DNA from: Acidiferrobacter sp.
Lineage (GTDB): Bacteria; Pseudomonadota; Gammaproteobacteria; Acidiferrobacterales; Acidiferrobacteraceae
Direction: 5' to 3'
Assembly: GCA_027335965.1 (NCBI GenBank)
Contig: DAHWGZ010000067.1
Span: forward strand, 1-8,202
Length of the DNA: 8,202 bases
The notes beneath the pieces were generated by a model, which did not search any database, was not told where the DNA came from, and saw only the letters and a list, made by a program, of their open reading frames with translations. Numbering within the stretch: the first letter of the stretch is position 1; every line of letters begins with the position of its first letter. Made by a program: the position numbers and the translations under genes. Below, piece after piece: positions 1-6,333 of the stretch.

Positions 1-265
1 CATGGTCCATGAAACCATGCGTTGTGACAGACATTGTCACTTGGCATCTCAGGAGCATTGGCCGATTCTGGATAAAGCCGCTGACGGCGCTGTTAATGAC
101 GCATGCTGTGATTTTGTCGGCGTCCGCATGAAGCACGATATATCGCTTCTCGTGGAGGTCACCATCATCCATTCGGCGAACGAGTTTTATGACAACACCG
201 GCGACCAACTGGCGGTGTAGAGAATTCCGCTTGAGGTCGGAGGGGAAGCTGTCGCCAAGCGTCAC
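1..265 (-). CDS. Probable toxin partner of the Panacea antitoxin (partial, runs off left edge)
   Basis: This reading frame has no stop from a GTG at 265 down to the window edge (88 codons visible, C-terminus missing). It begins 19 nt after the stop of the Panacea gene and is co-directional, the usual layout of a two-gene toxin-antitoxin operon. An in-frame TGA just upstream (274-272) makes GTG265 the only reasonable start; I see no strong Shine-Dalgarno, so translation may be coupled to the upstream gene. The N-terminus reads VTLGDSFPSDLKRN. Later there is a beta-rich stretch (KRYIVLHAD), then CVINS, a RPMLLRCQV segment and a histidine-containing THGFMDH stretch at the edge. From memory, small proteins with a similar INS...FI...QV...H-F-DH pattern occur beside DUF4065 genes. 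Panacea antitoxins are known to pair with many unrelated toxins, so the toxin role is inferred from context. The catalytic activity is unknown; an SH3-like RNase is only one possibility. Confidence 0.6.
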   Translation of the reverse strand, partial: MTLGDSFPSDLKRNSLHRQLVAGVVIKLVRRMDDGDLHEKRYIVLHADADKITACVINSAVSGFIQNRPMLLRCQVTMSVTTHGFMDH

Positions 266-284
266 AGCGATTCAATGCATGACG

Positions 285-836
285 TCATGTGTGAAGGTGA
301 TCCAGAATCTCCGCGGCGTTATCGAGAGTTTTCGCAATTTCGTTAATGGGCATGGGGGCCTGCCCCACATCGTCTTGCGACGCTGCATTCCACGCCTTTT
401 GCCACGCGGCATCGTGACTCAATTGTGTGCGTCCCCCAAAACCCATATGCCCATAACGCGCAATGGCCTCATCGAGGCAGCTCATATCGGCGGTCGACAG
501 TTGCGACGTGTCCGGGTCACGCAGACACTTCACGTAATGATCGCGCGTCACTTGTATAGCATCCTGAGCGATCACCGAGAAGCTCGGATGCAGCCATTCA
601 GACTGATCGCCCCGCGCGGCCTTCAGCAAGTTGTAGGTATTGGATGCCACAGGACCATACTGCATGGCCACGTATTCGTCGCCGCTCGCCAAAAATCCGT
701 ATTCCGAGAGGTGTAGCTTATCGGCAAAATATCGGATTTTGAGCACTTCATGGATGGTCGGTCTGGGGAGCCGGGAAGCGATATACAGGATCGACTCCAT
801 GGCCTTTTGCGGGAAAAATGCTATTTCTTTCGCCAT
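285..836 (-). CDS. Panacea-domain (DUF4065, SocA-like) antitoxin
   Basis: A 183-residue protein. The Panacea signature fills the N-terminal half: an IHEVLKIRYFADKLHLSEYG helix (about residues 28-47), then SGDEYVAMQYGPVASNTYNLLK (about 51-72). This matches the family pattern of Y/F-FAD-K-H-L..YG followed by GD.Y.A...GPV.S..Y..LK. The C-terminal half continues with helical segments ending in EILDHLHT. Members act as antitoxins that neutralise diverse partner toxins; SocA of Caulobacter is a related proteolytic adaptor. The ATG at 836 has a weak AGGG about 9 nt upstream. A sigma70-like promoter lies at 885-913. The co-directional ORF 19 nt downstream is the likely toxin. Family assignment is firm; which toxin it neutralises is inferred from adjacency. 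Confidence 0.88.
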   Translation of the reverse strand: MAKEIAFFPQKAMESILYIASRLPRPTIHEVLKIRYFADKLHLSEYGFLASGDEYVAMQYGPVASNTYNLLKAARGDQSEWLHPSFSVIAQDAIQVTRDHYVKCLRDPDTSQLSTADMSCLDEAIARYGHMGFGGRTQLSHDAAWQKAWNAASQDDVGQAPMPINEIAKTLDNAAEILDHLHT

Positions 837-884
837 TACCGGATACCCTGGCGGGAACTAGTGATGGTCCAGATCATGGAAGAG

Positions 885-913
885 ATTATATACGAAGTCG
901 CCGGCGATGGCGA
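885..913 (-). promoter_or_regulatory. Putative sigma70-type promoter for the Panacea operon
   Basis: On the minus strand, TCGCCA (913-908; 4 of 6 matches to TTGACA) is separated by 17 nt from a perfect TATAAT (890-885). The start codon of the Panacea gene is about 48 nt downstream, giving a plausible short leader. The spacer contains the 10-bp perfect palindrome TCGCCGGCGA (898-907), a possible operator. This suggests that the toxin-antitoxin pair is transcribed independently of the large upstream gene. Prediction from sequence only. Confidence 0.55.
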
Positions 914-1015
914 GCGGAACGGAATCGCCGGACCAGAATCACACCTTCCCGCCTACCATCCGACCGCTGCCCTGCGGCCCCCCATCTATCTCGTGAACAC
1001 AACCCGAATCAACCT

Positions 1016-4000
1016 CTAAGGGCGCGCCGCTACCGGGGTCGTGGCTTGCTGAACAAGTGGTACCGTCTCCGTTCTTGGGGCGCCCGCCGGTTCGTTGAGC
1101 ACTCGACCCAGTTGTGCGCAGAAAGGTTCAGCAGCCACCGCCAGGCGCTCCCGTTCAGGTCCCTCCGGGTTGGGAGAGGCGCGCCACTGGTCATCGGTGA
1201 ACTCTCCCGGCGCGCTGAAGCGACTCGCGAAATCGTTCCGGATACCGATCCGCGCCATGCGGTCATGCACGACCGCTGAGAATCCGCGCGCAAACAGCTC
1301 ATGCGGGCTGCTCCAGTGCGGCGTGGCACGCCCCGCATCCAGATGAAGGGCCGAGCGGTAAAACGGCGTGAACTTCCGGTCGCGCTCGAGCGCGCCGAGC
1401 CTTTTCCAGACACGGCGAAAGCTGGCATACGGAAAACTGGGTCGGCCCGGACTCTTGGGTCGTGACAGAAAATCGGACAGGGCCTTTTCGATCTCGGGTG
1501 TCCAACGCCCCACCTCGGGATGTTCCGCGACCCAATCCCGGCATCGACGCACCCCCACGTCATCCCGGTAGACCCAGGCGCCGCGACGGCCGCCGCGGTC
1601 GCAGAAGAGTGCCGCGAAGGCCGAAGGGCTGGGGCCGGCTTGCGTCATCAGGGGGATCACGGCGTCGCGCACCCAGGCGCTCACCACCCGACCCGCCTCG
1701 AGCGGTGCCAAATGTACCGCCGGCGCCAGAAGTTCGGACTCCAGCAACTGCGTCACAAAACGACCCGAAAGGTCGTCAGCCGCCGTGGCCGCCGGGTCTC
1801 GCAAGCGCAGTTGCTCCTGAAAGACCCGCAGCGCTTGGATCAGGCTGGTCTCCCCCGCCCCCGGGATGGCGCCTTCCGGTCCGCCCGTGCGCCGGGTCGT
1901 GGCCAGGATGAGCGAGCACGGCTCTTGACGATACGTCAACCAATGGTCCAGGGCATGGGACCACTCATGCGCGAGCGTCCCCGCCCCCATGGTCTTGGTC
2001 AGGTTGATCACGCGCCGCGCCGGTTCGTAATGGGCCGCAGCGCTACCTCCCCGTCCGCGCGCCCCCAGGGCCAGTGCCAGCTGCCCTTGAAAGCCCATCG
2101 CCTCGGTACGGACCCCCAGGGCCTCGGCCATGTCGGCGAGGCTATCGAATGCCAGATCCAACATCACCTGGCGGTCGCCCTCCTTGACCCAATTGCCATA
2201 CTCGATCGCACGCAGCCCGAAAGTGGTCGCGAGCTCCGCCTCGGTCACCGAACCTTCCCGCCGGGCCGGGCCAGAGCGGGTGAGATGGGCAAAGCGGGGG
2301 GATGGAATGAGTCGTTTCGGGATCCCCTGTCCGATCATGCCATCCGGACCCTTGTCGGATGATTCCCCGTCAGGGGATGCGAGCGCGCCTGCCGCCTCCT
2401 CATCGACTGCGTGATCGACCGGTTCCTTTCCGGGATCGGCCGCCTCTACCCGGGATTTCACGGTCTCGGACACGCCCTCGCGCTGGGCCAGATCATCCAG
2501 GCAGGCCAGACGCACCAGCAGCTCCGGCCAACCATAGAGATAGTCGCTCCATGCAAGCGGGGTCAGGGAGCCATCCAGGCAGCGTGAGGCGGGAGCCCCG
2601 GTCACTCGGGTCCAGACGCCGTAGGCCTCCTCGCGTGCCGCCCGCCCCGCGTCGGCCGACGGCGGTCGACGAGATAATCCATCCAGGAAATCCGCGACGC
2701 CAGCGGCACGCACCACGAACTGCCAGAGACGCGCCGGCGGTGCGGAGCCTACAGCTCCCAGTGTGGCGTACGCCTCTGCAGGCGGGATCGCCGCCATCAA
2801 AGCGGCCAACTCCTCTTCCCGCTCGACCCATTGCCCAATCTCCAGACCATCAAGAGACGTTGTGAGTTGGTCGTGACCAAAGAGTCGGCGCGCACGTGAG
2901 CCGTGCCAATCCGCTGCATGGCGCTGATCCTGCGCGATCCGACGCATAGGATCCTCAAGAGATACCCAGGACTCGACCTGAGCCCGGAGGATACCGACCA
3001 GACGCGGGTAATAGAACGCCGCGGCCGCCAGAACCCGGGCCTTGCCGGCATCCGAACGATATCGCGCACGCACCGCGCGCTTGACGGAAGCGAGATTCGC
3101 GGGCGATGCCGAAATCGTCTCCCGAACCGCCTCGCGAAGGAGCCACACCCACGGCGATCCCCCCGCAGCAAAAAAGGCCGCCCGGTCGGCAGCCGTGGGG
3201 GCAGGCCAATAGAGTTCACGGCGGACCTTCTTCGCGGCCTCGCGGATGGCGGGCAGTGACAGTTGCGTACGCTCCGCCCACTCAGTCGGCGCATCGTAGA
3301 GGGGCTCGCCCCGGCTTGCGAGGTCCTTGCGCGCACCCCCGATCTTTTCCCCGAAATCCTGCCGGGTCATGGCGGGGGATTGGGCCGCCGGCAGCGCCGC
3401 AATAGTCCCCTCTCCTCTCACCGGCGCCTCCTTGGAGAGCGACAAGGAAAGGGCGCCCTCCAGGACCGGTGGCGGGATGGCGACGCCATCCGCCTCGGTC
3501 ACGACAAGCCCGTGCGCCGGATCTGGCGTAAGGACCCATAGGCCCCCATTGCGCGCTTCCGCGCACAACGGCGTGGCGGTCAAGCACTCGGACCGCGTCA
3601 CCGCCTCGTAGCGGTCCCCATAGCGCGCCGCCGCCTCCGGAGTTTCGGTCCAGAGCTCGTAGGGCACTTGACCATATCGCGACGGAACCGTCCCCAATCG
3701 ACTGATCGGCGGATCGAGTACGCGCCATACCCATTGGGCGGAGGGGCCCGTCGCTGGGCGTTCCCGCCACCAAGGGCCGCGGGTCAGACTTTCCAATGGA
3801 CGAATCACAGCCGCTGGCAAACGCTCCAGGAATGCAATGCTGGATGGCACCTTGGATCCGATCCAGGTCGCTGCGATGCCCTCCGGCGACAGCACCCGTA
3901 TCTCCGCGCCCCAATCGCGCACGAGCGGCGCCAGGGCCTCTTGGGCCGCGGTCATATCCTGTGCGCTCATGGCGCCGATTGGCATCAGCCGAAACCGATA

Positions 4001-4102
4001 TTGCCGGGATGACGGTGCGGTAGACCCCGTCGGGGGATCGGGCAGGGCCTCGATCCAGCAAGCGAGGCGATAATGGGCCAGATCAGGCCAGAATCGTTCC
4101 AT
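1016..4102 (-). CDS. LPD1-type large polyvalent mobile-element protein with zincin (HEWSH) motif
   Basis: A 1028-residue protein. The recognisable part starts near residue 628 with FGLRAIEYGNWV and continues through ALGVRTEAMGFQGQLALALGARGRGG, SAAAHYEPARRVINLTKTMGAG and HEWSHALDHW. These are hallmarks of the LPD1 domain (large polyvalent protein-associated domain) of phage and conjugative-element proteins. H712, E713 and H716 form an HExxH zinc-peptidase motif, with D719 a possible third ligand. Near residue 935, SPHELFARGFSAVV resembles the second conserved block often found C-terminal in such proteins. Around 285-390, a segment starting RRELYWPAPTAADRAAFF may be another polyvalent-associated helical domain (LPD5-like is a guess). 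The N-terminal ~280 residues and the 400-600 region are not recognised; a low-complexity acidic linker lies near 550-600. No signal peptide or membrane segment is evident. A strong GAGGAGG lies 8 nt before the ATG, inside the end of the preceding gene, and only 3 nt separate the two genes. Such proteins are thought to be delivered with incoming DNA or to protect it; that role is inferred here. Confidence 0.82.
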   Translation of the reverse strand: MERFWPDLAHYRLACWIEALPDPPTGSTAPSSRQYRFRLMPIGAMSAQDMTAAQEALAPLVRDWGAEIRVLSPEGIAATWIGSKVPSSIAFLERLPAAVIRPLESLTRGPWWRERPATGPSAQWVWRVLDPPISRLGTVPSRYGQVPYELWTETPEAAARYGDRYEAVTRSECLTATPLCAEARNGGLWVLTPDPAHGLVVTEADGVAIPPPVLEGALSLSLSKEAPVRGEGTIAALPAAQSPAMTRQDFGEKIGGARKDLASRGEPLYDAPTEWAERTQLSLPAIREAAKKVRRELYWPAPTAADRAAFFAAGGSPWVWLLREAVRETISASPANLASVKRAVRARYRSDAGKARVLAAAAFYYPRLVGILRAQVESWVSLEDPMRRIAQDQRHAADWHGSRARRLFGHDQLTTSLDGLEIGQWVEREEELAALMAAIPPAEAYATLGAVGSAPPARLWQFVVRAAGVADFLDGLSRRPPSADAGRAAREEAYGVWTRVTGAPASRCLDGSLTPLAWSDYLYGWPELLVRLACLDDLAQREGVSETVKSRVEAADPGKEPVDHAVDEEAAGALASPDGESSDKGPDGMIGQGIPKRLIPSPRFAHLTRSGPARREGSVTEAELATTFGLRAIEYGNWVKEGDRQVMLDLAFDSLADMAEALGVRTEAMGFQGQLALALGARGRGGSAAAHYEPARRVINLTKTMGAGTLAHEWSHALDHWLTYRQEPCSLILATTRRTGGPEGAIPGAGETSLIQALRVFQEQLRLRDPAATAADDLSGRFVTQLLESELLAPAVHLAPLEAGRVVSAWVRDAVIPLMTQAGPSPSAFAALFCDRGGRRGAWVYRDDVGVRRCRDWVAEHPEVGRWTPEIEKALSDFLSRPKSPGRPSFPYASFRRVWKRLGALERDRKFTPFYRSALHLDAGRATPHWSSPHELFARGFSAVVHDRMARIGIRNDFASRFSAPGEFTDDQWRASPNPEGPERERLAVAAEPFCAQLGRVLNEPAGAPRTETVPLVQQATTPVAARP

Positions 4103-4105
4103 AGG

Positions 4106-4546
4106 TCATGCCTCCTCGACGGGATCGCCCAGCGGATCCGCTTTTGGGAGCGGGGTCACGCGCGCGAGGCCTATAGCGGCGACAAATCGCGTAAAGGCCG
4201 CTTCTTTGTCTCCGGTGGCGACAGCGTGGCGATCGCCACTGCGCGCGCGGGCGATCGAACCGTCCGGCGCAAACGCAAACGCCCAGTCCCCCGATTCCAC
4301 GGTCAGCAAGAATGGACCATCGATTGGGTCATAAGCGACGTGCGCCCATGCGATCAACAGGTCCTCACCCGGACCCCCCGCAGGCCCTCTGGGCCCACGC
4401 GCCGTCGTGGCATAGGAGATATCCCAAAAGCAGGGCCTATCATCCAGGACCGTGTCCTGGTCATCCCCGGCGGCGACAACAAGGGAACGAATCCGGTCTT
4501 GCAAATTGAGAGTGCGTGTCTGCGGAGCGTTAGATCTCGTTCTCAC
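4106..4546 (-). CDS. Hypothetical protein upstream of the LPD1 gene
   Basis: A 146-residue protein that I do not recognise. The GTG start at 4546 is supported by GGGAGGA about 6 nt upstream. The N-terminus is basic (RTRSNAPQTRT). The middle contains PCFWDISYATTARGPRGPAGG, then a likely beta-rich core (LLIAWAHVAYD, FLLTVESGDWAFAFAPDG). The end is acidic (DPLGDPVEEA). No transmembrane segment or known catalytic motif is visible. The stop lies 3 nt before the ATG of the 1028-residue LPD1 protein, whose Shine-Dalgarno sits inside this gene, so the two are very likely co-translated. That coupling suggests a linked function, such as a partner or chaperone of the LPD1 protein, but this is only context. 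The long reading frame and good ribosome site argue that the gene is real. Confidence 0.7.
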   Translation of the reverse strand: MRTRSNAPQTRTLNLQDRIRSLVVAAGDDQDTVLDDRPCFWDISYATTARGPRGPAGGPGEDLLIAWAHVAYDPIDGPFLLTVESGDWAFAFAPDGSIARARSGDRHAVATGDKEAAFTRFVAAIGLARVTPLPKADPLGDPVEEA

Positions 4547-4666
4547 GGTTTTTCCTCCCGATTTGCAGCGCGGATAGGCGATGTGTTATATCCCTCACGC
4601 ATAAGCGACAACCACCCCATCCTCTGAGAACCGCGCCATGACTAAATCAGTTTCTCCAACCAGTCA

Positions 4667-5437
4667 TCACGGTCGCGGCGATGGCGGCGGGAGCAGACCG
4701 GCATTTTTGCGCGGCGCAAAGCGTGCCAGCAGCCCCTGGATGATGCGCTGCAAGGTCCGGAGTTGTTCCTGAATCCGTTCCAGGGCCTTCTTCTGGTCGG
4801 GTATACCCTCGAGCGATACGCGCGCAAGGGCGTTCAGGCGTTGAACATGATCCAGGCCCGCCGCCGCTGTTTGAGGGGAGCCCGATTTTCCGAACCACCA
4901 GGCATGGCGGCCAGACTGCCGGGCCGATCGATGAAAAGCGCGCGACAAGGTATGGATACGACGCAGACACGCCAGCGCCTCGGGTCCTGTTGGATCCGCG
5001 CGGAAAGCGCTTGCCATCTTCACGATCTCAGCCTGCATGGCAGTGGTATCTGCCAGATGACGCGCCAGAAGGGTCATGCGAACGGGCATGCGTTTGTTTC
5101 TATGAGGCGTGGGCGAGAGCGCCGGGGACGTCCGGTTCGTACGGGAGAATCGAGGCAGCCGCACGCCTCCGCTCCCCGTGGAGCCCGCGGGGGCCTGGAC
5201 GGGCGCTCCTTCGACTGTCCCCTCGGTCTGCGGACTCGTTGTCTCCTTGAACCGCTCCGCCGCGTCCTTTTCGTAGGCCTGCGTCAGATCCGCCAGGTAC
5301 TCCTGGACGGTTCGCGGCATGGCCCTACCATTCCACGTCACCGTCTTAATATCCTGAGCGCGCAAGGGTCTCTGAAAGGCTTCCCCTGACATTGCGTCCC
5401 ATGGGCTTGCGATCTCACCTTGCTCTGGATCTTCCAT
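4667..5437 (-). CDS. Hypothetical charged helical protein
   Basis: Reading from ATG 5437 gives 256 residues. An in-frame GTG at 5452 would add five, but the ATG is preferred because TGAGGA lies 8 nt before it and the predicted promoter would start transcription about 29 nt upstream. No family is recognised. The N-terminus is acidic (MEDPEQGEIASPWDAM), followed by a segment containing TVQEYLADLTQAYEKDAAERFKE. A linker rich in T, G, P and S covers about residues 65-110. The C-terminal half is strongly helical and basic, ending in coiled-coil-like repeats (ALERIQEQLRTLQRIIQGLLARFAP). There is no signal peptide or obvious membrane helix. The basic helical C-terminus could suit nucleic-acid or protein binding in a transfer complex, but that is speculation. 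It heads the group of genes 4667, 4106 and 1016, and a 120-nt gap separates it from the next gene. Confidence 0.7.
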   Translation of the reverse strand: MEDPEQGEIASPWDAMSGEAFQRPLRAQDIKTVTWNGRAMPRTVQEYLADLTQAYEKDAAERFKETTSPQTEGTVEGAPVQAPAGSTGSGGVRLPRFSRTNRTSPALSPTPHRNKRMPVRMTLLARHLADTTAMQAEIVKMASAFRADPTGPEALACLRRIHTLSRAFHRSARQSGRHAWWFGKSGSPQTAAAGLDHVQRLNALARVSLEGIPDQKKALERIQEQLRTLQRIIQGLLARFAPRKNAGLLPPPSPRP

Positions 5438-5464
5438 TATGGGGTTCCTCACATATAACGGATA

Positions 5465-5495
5465 TACAGGCTATTATATACCGTCTTTACAGGCT
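5465..5495. repeat. Paired direct repeat AGCCTGTA around a promoter
   Basis: The octamer TACAGGCT (plus strand) occurs at 5465-5472 and again at 5488-5495, a 23-bp period. The copies flank the predicted -10 box and overlap the spacer and -35 region. This could be an operator for a regulator encoded elsewhere on the element. A chance duplication of 8 bp cannot be excluded. Confidence 0.4.
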
Positions 5496-5500
5496 GCAAA
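5473..5500 (-). promoter_or_regulatory. Putative sigma70-type promoter for the 4667-5437 gene
   Basis: On the minus strand, a perfect TATAAT -10 box (5478-5473) lies 16 nt downstream of TTTGCA (5500-5495; 4 of 6 matches to TTGACA). Transcription would start near 5466, about 29 nt before the preferred ATG at 5437. Two direct copies of AGCCTGTA (5495-5488 and 5472-5465) bracket the -10 box with 23-bp periodicity, about two helical turns, as expected of a repressor site. The promoter sits in the 64-79 nt gap after hepT. Prediction only. Confidence 0.55.
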
Positions 5501-5516
5501 AAGGCAGGGTGCATCC

Positions 5517-5903
5517 TCAATGGGGCGAAGGCCTTCCTCGCTTCACCTCATTGAGACATTCCATTTCTTGCTGGATCTTTCCCACCTTTTCCAGGAAGTT
5601 TGGTAACACCTTCTCCACAGTATCCCAAACAATCTGCAGGTTTACGCTGATGTAGCCATGGATAAGACGATTGCGCATTCCAGCGATTTCTCCCCATGAT
5701 ACGTCACCATTCGCGGCTTTCAATTTTGGGCTGAGTTCGGTCACTGCCTCCCCAATGATCTCGAGGTTACGAATCACACCATCCTGAACGAGATCGTCAG
5801 CCATGAAATCCGTTTCACTCTTATCGGCCACGTAGCGCTGAATTTTGCGGATGGCTTCCTGAATGTGTTCCAGGTAATCCGCGTCACGCAATTCTTTGCT
5901 CAC
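5517..5903 (-). CDS. hepT: HepT-like HEPN-domain RNase toxin
   Basis: A 128-residue all-helical HEPN protein. The signature is RNRLIHGY at residues 77-84, the R-X4-H-X-Y motif (R77, H82, Y84) that forms the RNase active site of HepT toxins. Other family features are the N-terminal DADYLEHIQEAIRKIQRYV helix and VIRNLEIIGEAVTELSP (residues 43-59). In characterised MntA-HepT systems the toxin cleaves RNA, and the antitoxin inactivates it by adding AMP to the motif tyrosine (equivalent to Y84). The GTG start at 5903 overlaps the mntA stop as GTGA, with CAGGAGG about 10 nt upstream. All key residues and the usual length are intact, so the toxin is probably functional. The region is visibly more AT-rich than the neighbouring genes, as expected for an independently acquired cassette. 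Confidence 0.93.
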   Translation of the reverse strand: MSKELRDADYLEHIQEAIRKIQRYVADKSETDFMADDLVQDGVIRNLEIIGEAVTELSPKLKAANGDVSWGEIAGMRNRLIHGYISVNLQIVWDTVEKVLPNFLEKVGKIQQEMECLNEVKRGRPSPH

Positions 5904-6190
5904 AGGGGCTTGGCCTCCTGGAGCACCTGATCGCGGAACTGCAATGGCAGATCAAGAGCCGTTAGAACATCCACTGAAGTGCCCAGTTCCTTCTCGATGG
6001 AACTCTGGAGGCGCACCATATCAAGGAGAGTAGTGCCTCGGGGTACGTCCACCAAGAGATCGACATCACTGCTTTCCGTATCTTCACCATGCAGGATGGA
6101 GCCGAACACGCGTACGTTCTTGGCCCCGAGACGAGTGGCAATGCGTAGCACCGCATCGCGGTGGCTTTCGAGCGCTTCAGAGGGTTTCAT
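5900..6190 (-). CDS. mntA: MntA-like minimal nucleotidyltransferase antitoxin
   Basis: Starting at ATG 6190 the protein has 96 residues, normal for this family. The motif VRVFGSILHGEDTESSDVDLLV contains G30-S31 and D42-x-D44, an exact GSX10DXD nucleotidyltransferase signature; D74 (TSVDVL) is a candidate third metal-binding aspartate. The family neutralises the HEPN toxin encoded next to it by transferring AMP from ATP to the toxin's active-site tyrosine. The ATG at 6190 is preferred over the in-frame GTG at 6214 because AAAGG lies 6 nt upstream of it and the alternative adds only a non-conserved MRDRQRPS. The 4-nt GTGA overlap with hepT shows translational coupling. The module sits directly downstream of the broken coupling-protein gene on the same strand. 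Confidence 0.93.
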   Translation of the reverse strand: MKPSEALESHRDAVLRIATRLGAKNVRVFGSILHGEDTESSDVDLLVDVPRGTTLLDMVRLQSSIEKELGTSVDVLTALDLPLQFRDQVLQEAKPL

Positions 6191-6215
6191 GGATGGCCTT
6201 TGTCGATCACGCACT

Positions 6216-6255
6216 TTATGGCTTCACTATGAGACAACATCGTGAGGAAATCAAC
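6216..6255 (-). promoter_or_regulatory. Weak candidate promoter for mntA-hepT
   Basis: On the minus strand within about 6255-6227, TTGATT (4 of 6 to the -35 consensus) is followed after 17 nt by CATAGT (4 of 6 to the -10 consensus). A transcript would begin about 25-30 nt before the mntA ATG. Further upstream, AGGTGA (6284-6289) and TCACCT (6306-6311) form a 6-bp inverted repeat with a 16-nt spacer, a possible operator. Both matches are mediocre, so this is a tentative call. Confidence 0.3.
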
Positions 6256-6283
6256 GCCGAAACCCCCCTCTAAAAAGCATGAT

Positions 6284-6311
6284 AGGTGACCAAAAGATCG
6301 TGAAATCACCT
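6284..6311. repeat. Inverted repeat AGGTGA/TCACCT upstream of mntA
   Basis: A 6-bp perfect inverted repeat with a 16-nt spacer lies in the gap between the coupling-protein fragment and mntA. Its place ahead of a toxin-antitoxin operon fits an autoregulatory operator. It could also be a weak hairpin after the coupling-protein gene, but no U-run follows directly. Function is unproven. Confidence 0.3.
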
Positions 6312-6333
6312 GTATATCGAGTCTTTCTTTTTC

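Noticed and set aside
24..40. Perfect inverted repeat GTGACA-N5-TGTCAC
   Set aside because: It lies inside the partial Panacea-partner coding frame, is short, has no U-run, and could arise by chance.
780..789. Third copy of GATATACAGG as an element boundary
   Set aside because: It is within the conserved Panacea coding sequence and is explained by the codons for Leu-Tyr-Ile.
964..977. Hairpin CCGC-N6-GCGG after the LPD1 gene as a terminator
   Set aside because: Only a 4-bp stem and no T-run on the minus strand; not a credible intrinsic terminator.
1520..2362. Long plus-strand open frame (280 codons) opposite the LPD1 gene, and other long antisense frames in 1095-4073
   Set aside because: They are low-complexity, arginine- and proline-rich translations typical of the antisense frame of a GC-rich gene, with no recognisable domain; the minus frame has clear LPD1 motifs.
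4543..4602. 19-codon ORF ending in a GTGA overlap with the 4106-4546 gene, possible leader peptide
   Set aside because: No convincing ribosome site ahead of its ATG and no attenuator-like structure; too short to support without conservation data.
5494..5507. Hairpin CTGC-AAAAAG-GCAG after hepT as a terminator
   Set aside because: A 4-bp stem overlapping the predicted -35 box of the next gene; the A/T run is in the loop, not after the stem.
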